Below, one piece after another: positions 8,301-15,871 of a stretch of DNA of 64,000 nt (within the stretch, counting starts at the first letter, position 1; each line of letters starts with the position of its first letter). Under the pieces are notes generated by a model, which searched no databases, had not been told where the DNA came from, and was given only the letters and a program-made list of their open reading frames with translations. A program made the translations under genes and the position numbers. The stretch spans positions 248,001-312,000 of the forward strand of contig JAIXUH010000002.1 in assembly GCA_027484145.1 (NCBI GenBank), read 5' to 3'. The stretch comes from Rhodobacter sp. Its GTDB lineage: Bacteria; Pseudomonadota; Alphaproteobacteria; Rhodobacterales; Rhodobacteraceae.

Positions 8301-9478
8301 CGCAGCACCTTGATCCCGCGTGTGATGCCATCCAGCGTCATTGGCACCATGCGGTTTGCGAAAATCTCGGCGATCAGGCGGGTGGAGTGGGTATAGGACC
8401 AATGCGCCTCGGGCACCGGGTTGATCCACAGATGCTGGGGCCATTGCTGGCAGGCGCGCTGCAGCCAGACCTGCCCAGCCTCGGGGTTCCAATGCTCATT
8501 GGCGCCGCCGGGGTGCAGGATCTCATAGGGCGACATGCTGGCATCGCCCACGAAAATGCATTTGTAGTCCGCGCCATAGGTGCGCAGCACCTCCCACGTC
8601 GGGGTCTGCTGATCCCAGCGGCGGCGGTTGTCGCGCCAGACGCCTTCATAGAGGCAATTGTGAAAGTAAAGGGGCACCAGATGCTTGAATTCGGCGCGCG
8701 CGGCGCTGAACAACTCTTCCATCACCTTCACATAGGCATCCATCGAGCCGCCAATATCCAGAAACAGCAGCACCTTGACCGCGTTGCGCCGTTCGGGCCG
8801 GGTTTGCACATCCAGCCAGCCATGTTCCGCCGTGGCGCGAATGGTTCCATCCAGATCAAGTTCATCCGCCGCGCCGTCGCGCGCCCATTTGCGCAGGCGG
8901 CGCAGCGCCACCTTGATGTTGCGGGTGCCCAGTTCGACCTGATCATCCAGATTGCGGAATTCGCGCTTGTCCCAGACCTTGACCGCGCGCTGGTGGCGCG
9001 ACTGGTCTTGTCCGATGCGCACGCCTTCGGGGTTGTAACCATAGGCGCCAAAGGGGCTGGTGCCCGCGGTGCCCACCCATTTGTTGCCGCCCTGATGGCG
9101 GCCCTTTTGCTCCTCCAGCCGTTTGCGCAATGTCTCCATCAGCGCGTCAAACCCGCCAAGGGCTTGCACGGCGGCGCGTTCTTCGGCGGTCATGTGCCGC
9201 TCGGCCAGTTTCTCCAGCCAGTCGCGTGGCAGATCGATCGCCTCCAGCACCTGTTCGGGGGTGATCGCGTCCAACCCCTGAAAGCTGGCGGCAAAGGCGC
9301 GGTCAAAGCGGTCAAGGTGCCGCTCATCCTTCACCATGATGGTGCGGGCCAGATAGTAGAACCCTTCCGCATCATAGGTCACCAGACCGGCGGCCATGCC
9401 TTCCAGAAAGCCAAGATATTCCCGCACCGAGACGGGCACGCCGGATTTTCGAAGGGTTTCGAAAAACGGCAGGAACAT
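8297..9478 (-). CDS. VWA-domain (CoxE-like) protein, MoxR partner
   Basis: A 393-residue protein. The N-terminal half is helical (FLPFFETLRKSGVPVSVREY). The C-terminal half is a von Willebrand A-like fold with VLLFLDIGGSMDAY at residues 236-249. The metal-binding DxSxS motif is present only as D241-x-G-x-S245. Such CoxE-like VWA proteins work with MoxR AAA+ ATPases as chaperones that insert cofactors or activate complexes. The likely MoxR partner is encoded 2.2 kb away on the same strand, separated by a lipoprotein gene. The ATG at 9478 is chosen because the family begins MFLPFF. A 4-base gap separates it from a 56-residue membrane protein gene. Confidence 0.85.
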   Translation of the reverse strand: MFLPFFETLRKSGVPVSVREYLGFLEGMAAGLVTYDAEGFYYLARTIMVKDERHLDRFDRAFAASFQGLDAITPEQVLEAIDLPRDWLEKLAERHMTAEERAAVQALGGFDALMETLRKRLEEQKGRHQGGNKWVGTAGTSPFGAYGYNPEGVRIGQDQSRHQRAVKVWDKREFRNLDDQVELGTRNIKVALRRLRKWARDGAADELDLDGTIRATAEHGWLDVQTRPERRNAVKVLLFLDIGGSMDAYVKVMEELFSAARAEFKHLVPLYFHNCLYEGVWRDNRRRWDQQTPTWEVLRTYGADYKCIFVGDASMSPYEILHPGGANEHWNPEAGQVWLQRACQQWPQHLWINPVPEAHWSYTHSTRLIAEIFANRMVPMTLDGITRGIKVLR

Positions 9479-9482
9479 TGGC

Positions 9483-9653
9483 TTAGCTGACCAGCATGCG
9501 TTCAATGAAGATCGTCAGGAACATGCCCAGGAGGCCGAAGGCAATGCCGAACCCTGCCGCATATTGCGCCATGTCCAGCCCCTTGCCGCCGCGCTTTTTT
9601 GCCAGCATGGCCCCGAAGAGAGCCCCGAAGGCCAACCCTGCCAGAACGATCAT
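9483..9653 (-). CDS. Small 56-residue membrane protein
   Basis: A short gene with the ribosome site GGGGAAG ahead of its ATG. It encodes two hydrophobic helices (IVLAGLAFGALFGAMLA and GFGIAFGLLGMFLTIFI) joined by a basic loop KKRGGKG. It ends four bases before the VWA gene, which fits co-translation. I cannot name a function. It could be an assembly or anchoring peptide for the VWA protein. Confidence 0.65.
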   Translation of the reverse strand: MIVLAGLAFGALFGAMLAKKRGGKGLDMAQYAAGFGIAFGLLGMFLTIFIERMLVS

Positions 9654-9695
9654 TCCACTTCCCCTGCCTTGGTGGGCGGGGTCGTGGCGACCCCT

Positions 9696-11075
9696 TTAGC
9701 CCCGCGAGCCCTTGGCCGACAGCGCCGCGATGTCAGACATCCGCGCCCGTACCTGAGCATCCGAGCCAAACGCATAGCGTGCCCAGCCCAGACTGTCGAG
9801 ACGCGCTGCCCGCGCACCTGAGGCATCGCCTTTGGCTTCCAACGCCTCGGCCTTCATGGCCAGCATCGTGGCAAGCAGCGAGGCATTCTGGTGCTGGCGG
9901 GCCACCGGAATGGCGCGCTCGGTCAGGGCAAGGGCCTGATCCATCTGGCCCGAGGACAGGGCAAAGGCGGCAAGCTGCATATCCACATGGGCGGCATGGA
10001 TCTGCCCGCCCGGCTGGCTGCGCCAGATGCGGCCGGCTTCGGTATAGGCGGCGATGGCGCTGCTCATGTCGCTGCCGGTGATGGCGCGGCCCTTGGCAAA
10101 GTAGCTGAAGGCAAGGCGGCCATCGGTCCAGCCTTGGGCCTTGGCGATAGACAGCATCCGGTCGGCAGCGGCGGTGCGGCCGGCACCCTTGCCGCCAAAG
10201 GCGGCTTCGACCGCCGAAATCCAGCTGCGCGGCGACAGTTGCTTGGGCGATCCGCCACGGCCCTGTCCGGCGGGATTGACCTCGGCCAGCACGGCGGGCA
10301 GGCGGGCGGCCACTTCGGCCTCGTTCATGCCAGAGCGCAGTTGCGGCGAGTAATGCGCGCGCAGGATCGCCATATCAAAGCCGGTCAGCACGGCATGGAA
10401 GTTGTCGTCGTTGAACACGGAATCGGGCAGGCGGAACAGATCGTTCAGCGGCCCCATGGCCTGCGCCAGTTCTTCATGCAGGCAATCGCGCACCTCTTGC
10501 GGGCTGGTGTCGGACGGCACGAAGATGGCCACCTTTTCCCGTTTGGACAGGCGCGCCCAATCGACCGTCGCGGTATTGCGGACCTTCATGTATTCATCGA
10601 AGGACCGCACATTGGGCACCACAAAGCAGGCAGCCGACGGCACGGCGCGGCGCAGCGACGATTTGGGGCGGAAATCGATGACGATCGAGGCCGTGTCAGC
10701 CGAGGCCGCGGGACCGACGTTCAGCCCGGCCTCGGAGCGGAAGCGCTGGATCAGACGGGACAGTTCCGCGCGGGCCGAGGCCGGAACAGCCCCGGTCATG
10801 GCCACGGTGATCGGCCCTTCGAACCGGGTCAGCACCGGCAGGGCGCGCCCACTTTCCATGCGGAATTCAAGATCAAGGAAGTCCGCCGCGATTTCGGCAT
10901 TGGACCGCATCGATGGCACCACGGAACCACCGCCAAAGCTTTGCATGGCGGGCATGCCCTGATCGGTCGTGCGACCCTCGACAAAGCCCTTTGACACTTG
11001 CGCGGGCGGTGTCGCCACGCAGGCGGTCAGAACGCTGGAAAGGGCAAGGCTGGCAAGCAGCGGAATAAGGCGCAT
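9696..11075 (-). CDS. DUF2927-type lipoprotein with C-terminal helical repeats
   Basis: A 459-residue exported protein. MRLIPLLASLALSSVLTAC is a lipoprotein signal with the lipidated cysteine at residue 19. The central domain contains DCLHEELAQAMGPLND, a pattern I associate with DUF2927 proteins of Rhodobacterales. The last 150 residues look like TPR-type helical pairs (AAYTEAGRIWRSQPGG, LALTERAIPVARQHQN, AEALEAKGDASGA). It probably sits on the periplasmic side of a membrane. It lies between the MoxR gene and the small membrane protein and VWA genes, on the same strand. A 637-base gap separates it from moxR, so it likely has its own promoter. Confidence 0.8.
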   Translation of the reverse strand: MRLIPLLASLALSSVLTACVATPPAQVSKGFVEGRTTDQGMPAMQSFGGGSVVPSMRSNAEIAADFLDLEFRMESGRALPVLTRFEGPITVAMTGAVPASARAELSRLIQRFRSEAGLNVGPAASADTASIVIDFRPKSSLRRAVPSAACFVVPNVRSFDEYMKVRNTATVDWARLSKREKVAIFVPSDTSPQEVRDCLHEELAQAMGPLNDLFRLPDSVFNDDNFHAVLTGFDMAILRAHYSPQLRSGMNEAEVAARLPAVLAEVNPAGQGRGGSPKQLSPRSWISAVEAAFGGKGAGRTAAADRMLSIAKAQGWTDGRLAFSYFAKGRAITGSDMSSAIAAYTEAGRIWRSQPGGQIHAAHVDMQLAAFALSSGQMDQALALTERAIPVARQHQNASLLATMLAMKAEALEAKGDASGARAARLDSLGWARYAFGSDAQVRARMSDIAALSAKGSRG

Positions 11076-11712
11076 GTGAGTGGCAGCTCGTGTGCGAAGG
11101 GGGACGCTGTTCGCGCCCCCGGTTTCATTTGGCGACCGCTGTCCGGGCAGAACCGGACAGACAGACCGCGGATCAGGCTACGGGACCCCCCCAGGCCCCG
11201 CCCTCCGCTCCGCACTTCGCTTTCGCGCGCGCCGGGCGGTGGGAACTTGTGGGGCTGTCGTGCGGCCCCCGCCGCACGCTGCACCCCGTCCGTCCGAACC
11301 TTGCATTTCCGCCCCGCGCCAACCGTCACACCCGAACGGGTATTTGGGTTAATCGCAAGGGTAGCGGCAGTTGCCATTCGGATAGGCCTTGTTACGGGTC
11401 GGACACTGTTAAATGAACTCTGCATGAATGTCCGCATCGCGGCGGCTTCGTGTCAATGATGTGGATTCTGCACCCAATGGCCGAGTCTACCCATGGCGGC
11501 GTACACGGGTCAAACCACTCGATTTGCCCCACAATATTCACGCGATACTTCAATATGTTTCACTAATTTGCGATCGCGTGAATGCTTTGTGTCGAAACTA
11601 TGGCTAAACCACGGCAAAAGCGCCCGATTCGGATTTGCACGGCCAACAATCCGCGTGGCCGAGTGGGGCGATACTGTTGTGCTTCCGGCAACTTTTGATC
11701 GGACGGGCGCGT
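11076..11712. other. Long non-coding gap between moxR and the lipoprotein gene
   Basis: No convincing gene is seen in 637 bases. Close to the lipoprotein start there is an 8-base inverted repeat, CTGTCCGG/CCGGACAG, at 11139-11160. The part near 11460-11640 is clearly more AT-rich than its surroundings and contains an 11-base perfect inverted repeat ATTCACGCGAT/ATCGCGTGAAT at 11536-11583 with a 26-base spacer. The open frames here have no ribosome site or family-like content. Confidence 0.5.
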
Positions 11713-12558
11713 CTAGCGCTGACTGCGGCTGGCAAAGGCAAGGCGTTCAAAAAGATGAACATCCTGCTCGTTTTTCAACAGCGCACCATGCAGGCGCGGC
11801 AGCAGGGATTTTCCATCCCGCTTCAGGTCTTCGGGCGAAAGATCCTCGGCCAAAAGCAGCTTCAACCAATCCAGCACCTCGCTGGTTGATGGCTTTTTCT
11901 TCAGCCCCGGCGCCTCGCGCAGATCAAAGAACTTGGTCAGCGCCGTGGTCAGCAGCGCCTCCTTGATATCGGGGAAGTGCACACGGACGATGGCGCGCAT
12001 CGTGTCGATGTCGGGGAAGCGGATGTAGTGGAAAAAGCAGCGGCGCAGAAAGGCGTCGGGCAGTTCCTTTTCGTTGTTCGAGGTGATGATGACCACCGGG
12101 CGGTGCCGTGCCGCGATGGTTTCACCGGTTTCATAAACGTGAAACTCCATGCGATCCAACTCTTGCAGCAGATCGTTGGGGAATTCGATGTCGGCCTTGT
12201 CGACCTCATCAATCAGCAAGACCACGCGGGCCTCGGCTTCGAACGCCTGCCACAGCTTGCCCTTGCGGATATAGTTGCGCACATCGTTTACCCGCGCATC
12301 GCCCAACTGGCTGTCGCGCAGGCGGCTGACGGCGTCATATTCGTAAAGTCCCTGCTGCGCCTTGGTGGTGGATTTGACGTTCCATTCGATCAGCGGCATG
12401 CCCAGCGAGGCCGCGACCTGGCGTGCAAGTTCCGTCTTGCCGGTGCCGGGTTCACCCTTGACCAGAAGCGGGCGCTGCAGGGTGACCGCCGCATTGACCG
12501 CCACCGAAAGGTCGGCCGTGGACACATAGCTTTTGGTACCTTCGAAGCGTGTGGTCAT
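11713..12558 (-). CDS. MoxR-family AAA+ ATPase
   Basis: A 281-residue ATPase with Walker A GEPGTGKT at residues 35-42, Walker B VVLLIDEVDKAD near residue 113, sensor 1 in VVIITSNNEKELPDAFLRRC with the arginine finger, and a C-terminal lid. MoxR proteins act with VWA-domain partners as chaperones for enzyme or complex maturation. Such a partner is encoded 2.2 kb further along the same strand. The start ATG lacks a strong ribosome site. It is divergent from dksA, with 235 bases between the start codons. Confidence 0.93.
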   Translation of the reverse strand: MTTRFEGTKSYVSTADLSVAVNAAVTLQRPLLVKGEPGTGKTELARQVAASLGMPLIEWNVKSTTKAQQGLYEYDAVSRLRDSQLGDARVNDVRNYIRKGKLWQAFEAEARVVLLIDEVDKADIEFPNDLLQELDRMEFHVYETGETIAARHRPVVIITSNNEKELPDAFLRRCFFHYIRFPDIDTMRAIVRVHFPDIKEALLTTALTKFFDLREAPGLKKKPSTSEVLDWLKLLLAEDLSPEDLKRDGKSLLPRLHGALLKNEQDVHLFERLAFASRSQR

Positions 12559-12793
12559 GGCGGCGTGTGTCCTTTGGCGGAATGTGTCTTGGACCTAGCG
12601 ACCGACCCTGTGCTTGGCAAGGCTTGCGCGGCGGGCTTTGTCACAGCAACGCTCAGTTGCCCCGACCTTTGCCCAATGCTTTTGCCAATCGGATCACAAT
12701 GCCTTGCGAAAGGCGGGTGCCTAACAAAACGTCGCAACAGCTAGTGACAAGGCCGCTGAAACCCGCTACTTGCACGCCCAACAGGAGAGCGCC

Positions 12794-13267
12794 ATGACAG
12801 AAGCCCACCTGTCGCCGCGATCCGACAAGAAGGAGAGTGCTGCGATGAAGCCAGAGACATTCCTCCCGGATGATTATCGTCCTGCCGAGGATGAGCCGTT
12901 CATGAACGAGCGGCAGTTGGAATATTTCCGCCGCAAGCTGATTGTGTGGAAGCAGGAACTGCTGGATCAGTCCGCCGAAACCATCGATGCCTTGCAGGAC
13001 TCGGGGCGCAATGTGCCCGATATTGCCGACCGTGCCTCGGAAGAGACCGACCGTGCGCTGGAACTGCGCACCCGCGACCGTCAGCGCAAGCTGGTGGCCA
13101 AGATCGACGCGGCGCTGCGCCGGATCGAGAACAGCGAATACGGCTACTGCGAGATGACGGGCGAACCGATCAGCCTGAAGCGGCTGGATGCCCGCCCAAT
13201 TGCGACCATGACGCTGGAAGCGCAGGAAAAGCACGAGCGGCGCGAAAAGGTGCACCGCGAGGAATAA
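12794..13267 (+). CDS. dksA: DksA-type RNA polymerase-binding transcription factor, single-cysteine form
   Basis: A 157-residue cytoplasmic protein that enters the RNA polymerase secondary channel and, with ppGpp, adjusts rRNA and amino-acid promoters. The coiled coil has the functional tip PDIADRASEE (around residue 76), and the ALELRTRDRQRKL stretch matches E. coli DksA. The zinc-finger region reads YGYCEMTGEPISLKRLDARP and keeps only one cysteine, as reported for a Rhodobacter sphaeroides DksA. The ATG at 12794 has AGGAGA seven bases before it. A second ATG at 12845 with AGGAG is also possible and would drop 17 residues. A hairpin terminator follows. Confidence 0.93.
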   Translation: MTEAHLSPRSDKKESAAMKPETFLPDDYRPAEDEPFMNERQLEYFRRKLIVWKQELLDQSAETIDALQDSGRNVPDIADRASEETDRALELRTRDRQRKLVAKIDAALRRIENSEYGYCEMTGEPISLKRLDARPIATMTLEAQEKHERREKVHREE

Positions 13268-13320
13268 TAGTCGCGGGGGCAGGCGCCCTTGCGTTGAACG
13301 CAAAGCGTGGCAAGAGTTGC

Positions 13321-13345
13321 GCCGGGCCGAAGGGTCCGGCGTTTT
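13321..13345 (+). terminator. Intrinsic terminator after dksA
   Basis: GCCGGGCC and GGTCCGGC form an 8-pair stem (one G-T pair) with the loop GAAG, followed by GTTTT. It lies between dksA and the flavin monooxygenase gene. Confidence 0.65.
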
Positions 13346-13362
13346 GCATCTGCGGGGACGAC

Positions 13363-14547
13363 ATGAGCCTGATCGGACAGCCGGTAACCGTTCTGGGGGC
13401 AGGAATTGCCGGGCTTGCGGTTGCCCGCGCGCTTGCCATGCGGGGGGCATCGGTCACGGTGCTGGAACAGGCGGATGCGATCCGCGAGATTGGCGCAGGG
13501 TTGCAGGTCAGCCCGAACGGGGCAGCGGTGCTCAGGGCGCTTGGCCTTGGCGATGCGCTGACGGCGGTGTCGATGCGCGCGCAGGCGGTCGAGTTGCGTG
13601 ACGGGCTGGATGGCTCGGTGGTGACACGGTTGGAGGTGGGGCGGTTGCGCCCCGATCAGGGCTATCACTTTGTGCACCGCGCCGATCTGGTGCAGCTTCT
13701 TTTGGACGGCGCGCGCGAGGTGGGTGTTGACCTGCGGCTTTTGCAAAAGATCGAGACGGTTGACTTGTCAGGTGCGCGGCCCCGCTGGCGCACCGCACAG
13801 GCGGCCGAGGGGCGGCCGTCGCTGCTGATCGGGGCAGATGGCATCCATTCGCGTGTGCGTGAGGCGCTGGTTGGCCGGGTGGCGCCGTTCTTTACCCATC
13901 AGGTGGCATGGCGTGCGCTTATCCCCTGCGAGCCCGGCGCCCCGGATGTGGCCGAGGTGCATATGGGGCCGGGCCGGCATCTGGTCAGCTATCCGCTGCG
14001 CGGGGGCACGATGCGCAACATCGTGGCGGTCGAGGAGCGTCGCCGCTGGGTGGATGAGGGCTGGAACATCCGCGATGACGCGATGGAACTGCAACTTGCC
14101 TTTCGTGACTTTTCCCCGCGTGTGCGCGGCTGGCTGGACGCGGTGCAGGACGTCTGGTTGTGGGGGCTGTTCCGGCACCCTGTGGCGCGTGAGTGGCACA
14201 AGATTTTGCCCGAAGGCGCGGTGGCCCTGTTGGGCGATGCGGCCCATCCGACGCTGCCGTTTCTGGCGCAGGGGGCCAGCATGGGGCTGGAGGATGCGTG
14301 GGTTCTGGCAGACAGCCTGTCGCGCCATGATACGGTTGCGGCAGCGCTTGCGTGGTATCAGGCGGCGCGTCTGCCACGCTGCACGCGGATTGTCGCGGCA
14401 TCAACCCGCAACGCGCGCGCCTATCATCTGTCCGGACCGCTGCGTGCGATGGCCCATGTCGGGCTGCGGCTGGGCGGGTTTTTGGCACCCGGCATGGCGC
14501 TGAAACGGTTTGACTGGCTTTATGGGCATGATGTGACGGCAGCCTGA
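13363..14547 (+). CDS. FAD-dependent aromatic monooxygenase-like protein
   Basis: A 394-residue flavoprotein of the salicylate hydroxylase/UbiH class. The N-terminal Rossmann motif is VLGAGIAGLAVARAL. The mid-protein motif GADGIHSRVRE binds FAD and NADPH. GDAAHPTLPFLAQGASMGLED binds the flavin ribityl. Such enzymes hydroxylate aromatic acids, using NAD(P)H and oxygen, in the cytoplasm. No ring-cleavage or transport genes lie nearby, so the substrate cannot be assigned. 3-hydroxybenzoate- or salicylate-type substrates are possible. It is separated from dksA by a terminator and converges with xthA. Confidence 0.85.
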   Translation: MSLIGQPVTVLGAGIAGLAVARALAMRGASVTVLEQADAIREIGAGLQVSPNGAAVLRALGLGDALTAVSMRAQAVELRDGLDGSVVTRLEVGRLRPDQGYHFVHRADLVQLLLDGAREVGVDLRLLQKIETVDLSGARPRWRTAQAAEGRPSLLIGADGIHSRVREALVGRVAPFFTHQVAWRALIPCEPGAPDVAEVHMGPGRHLVSYPLRGGTMRNIVAVEERRRWVDEGWNIRDDAMELQLAFRDFSPRVRGWLDAVQDVWLWGLFRHPVAREWHKILPEGAVALLGDAAHPTLPFLAQGASMGLEDAWVLADSLSRHDTVAAALAWYQAARLPRCTRIVAASTRNARAYHLSGPLRAMAHVGLRLGGFLAPGMALKRFDWLYGHDVTAA

Positions 14548-14587
14548 CCGGAACTTGGGGGCAGGTACCGAAGCCTCGAAGTTGGGG

Positions 14588-15367
14588 TCAGGCGTCCAGA
14601 TTAACCCAGACCGGCACATGGTCAGATGGCTTGTCGCCCGCGCGCACATCCTTGTCGATGCCCACATCGACCAGCATGTCGGCGGCCTGCGGGCTGAGCA
14701 GCAGATGGTCAATCCGGATGCCGTTGTTGCGTTCCCACGAATTGGCCTGATAGTCCCAAAAGCTGTAATGCCCCGGCCCCTGCACACGGGCGCGGAAGGC
14801 ATCGGTCAGGCCAAGATGCACGATTCGGCGCAGCGCGTCGCGGCTTTGCGGCAGGTAAAGCGCGTCTGTCACCCATGCCTCGGGGCGGGCGGCATCTTCG
14901 GCCTGCGGAATCACGTTGTAGTCGCCGATGCACAAGAACGGCTCTTCGCTGGCCAGCAGCGATTTCACCCGCGCTTCCAGCCGCGCCATCCATGCCAGCT
15001 TGTAGTCATACTTCGGGCCAGGGGCAGGGTTGCCGTTGGGCAGATAAAGGCCGCACAGCCGCACCGGGCGTTTGCCCATCACGGTCGCCTCGATCCAGCG
15101 GGCCTGTTCATCGGCGGGGTCGCCATCCAGCCCGCGCGTGACATCCTCCAGCGGCAGACGAGACAGGATCGCCACGCCGTTGAAGCTTTTCTGCCCATGT
15201 GTTTCCACACGATAGCCCAAATCTTCGAATAGCTGCCGGGGAAAGCCCTCATCGACCGATTTGATTTCCTGAAGGCACACCACATCCGGTTTTGTGCTTT
15301 CCAACCAGCGGGGCAATGCTTCTATTCTGGCCTTGATGCCGTTGATGTTGAAGGTGGCGATGATCAT
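14588..15367 (-). CDS. xthA: Exodeoxyribonuclease III
   Basis: A 259-residue apurinic/apyrimidinic endonuclease and 3'-5' exonuclease of base-excision repair. Conserved blocks run in order: ATFNINGIKAR with the metal-binding Asn, CLQEIKS with the catalytic Glu, GLYLPNG, IGDYNVIP with the Asp-Asn pair, RIDHLL and SDHVPVWV with the terminal Asp-His. The length is normal. It converges with the monooxygenase gene and diverges from the peptide gene, with 248 bases between starts. Confidence 0.95.
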   Translation of the reverse strand: MIIATFNINGIKARIEALPRWLESTKPDVVCLQEIKSVDEGFPRQLFEDLGYRVETHGQKSFNGVAILSRLPLEDVTRGLDGDPADEQARWIEATVMGKRPVRLCGLYLPNGNPAPGPKYDYKLAWMARLEARVKSLLASEEPFLCIGDYNVIPQAEDAARPEAWVTDALYLPQSRDALRRIVHLGLTDAFRARVQGPGHYSFWDYQANSWERNNGIRIDHLLLSPQAADMLVDVGIDKDVRAGDKPSDHVPVWVNLDA

Positions 15368-15615
15368 CGGCGTTCACTCCGTCTTTAGAAAGGTTTTCCT
15401 GATGTCGCGCCAAAGGGCAAGGCATAGTGCGAAATACCGCCGTTTTAATGCTTGCGCGAGTAAAGCATGGAAAATACATCCATAAGTAGAAGAGTTTCCA
15501 TTTTACAACCTTAACGCGAATTTTCTTGCGAGAATCATTTTTGGGTTGCTAGCGTGCGGTTATCGGATCGCCTGAAACGCTTCTCAAACCGCTTCGCAAA
15601 CCAAGGAGACTTAAA

Positions 15616-15804
15616 ATGAAAACCACCGTGAACGCCCTTCGTCTGGAAACCGTTGCCGCCGCCAAATCGGCTGACATGATCTCGGGCCGTGACACCACGC
15701 TGATGACCAGTGTGGCGCAGGACGTGCTGGTTGCCCGTTCGGGCCGTGCCGACATGCTGTCGGGCGAGAACACCTGCCTGATGACCTCGGTCGCCGACCG
15801 CTGA
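15616..15804 (+). CDS. 62-residue peptide with duplicated 16-residue motif, possible precursor peptide
   Basis: After an 18-residue N-terminal stretch the peptide carries ADMISGRDTTLMTSVA (19-34) and ADMLSGENTCLMTSVA (45-60). Twelve of 16 positions are identical, with a period of 26 residues, and DR ends the chain. There is no signal peptide or membrane helix. A strong AAGGAG lies seven bases before the ATG, and the upstream region is AT-rich with an ATGGAAA/TTTCCAT inverted repeat (15467-15501). A stem-loop follows, then an uncharacterised gene and an exporter. Ser, Thr, Met and a single Cys in the repeats would suit modification, but none is shown. It could instead be a small structural or regulatory protein. 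Confidence 0.7.
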   Translation: MKTTVNALRLETVAAAKSADMISGRDTTLMTSVAQDVLVARSGRADMLSGENTCLMTSVADR

Positions 15805-15812
15805 TGCCTGTT

Positions 15813-15851
15813 GGGGATGGCGTGTGGCCTGACCGGGCCATGCCCATCCCC
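15813..15851 (+). terminator. Interrupted stem-loop between peptide gene and next gene
   Basis: GGGGATGG pairs with CCATCCCC, and inside it TGGCC pairs with GGCCA. There is no T run after it, so it may be an attenuating or 3'-end protecting hairpin that lets the peptide message accumulate above the downstream genes. Confidence 0.5.
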
Positions 15852-15871
15852 CCACCCTTAGCTATGGGCGC

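Noticed and set aside
12946-13362. Upstream extension of the flavin monooxygenase frame
   Set aside because: It overlaps dksA out of frame. The Rossmann motif begins right after ATG 13363, and a terminator lies between.
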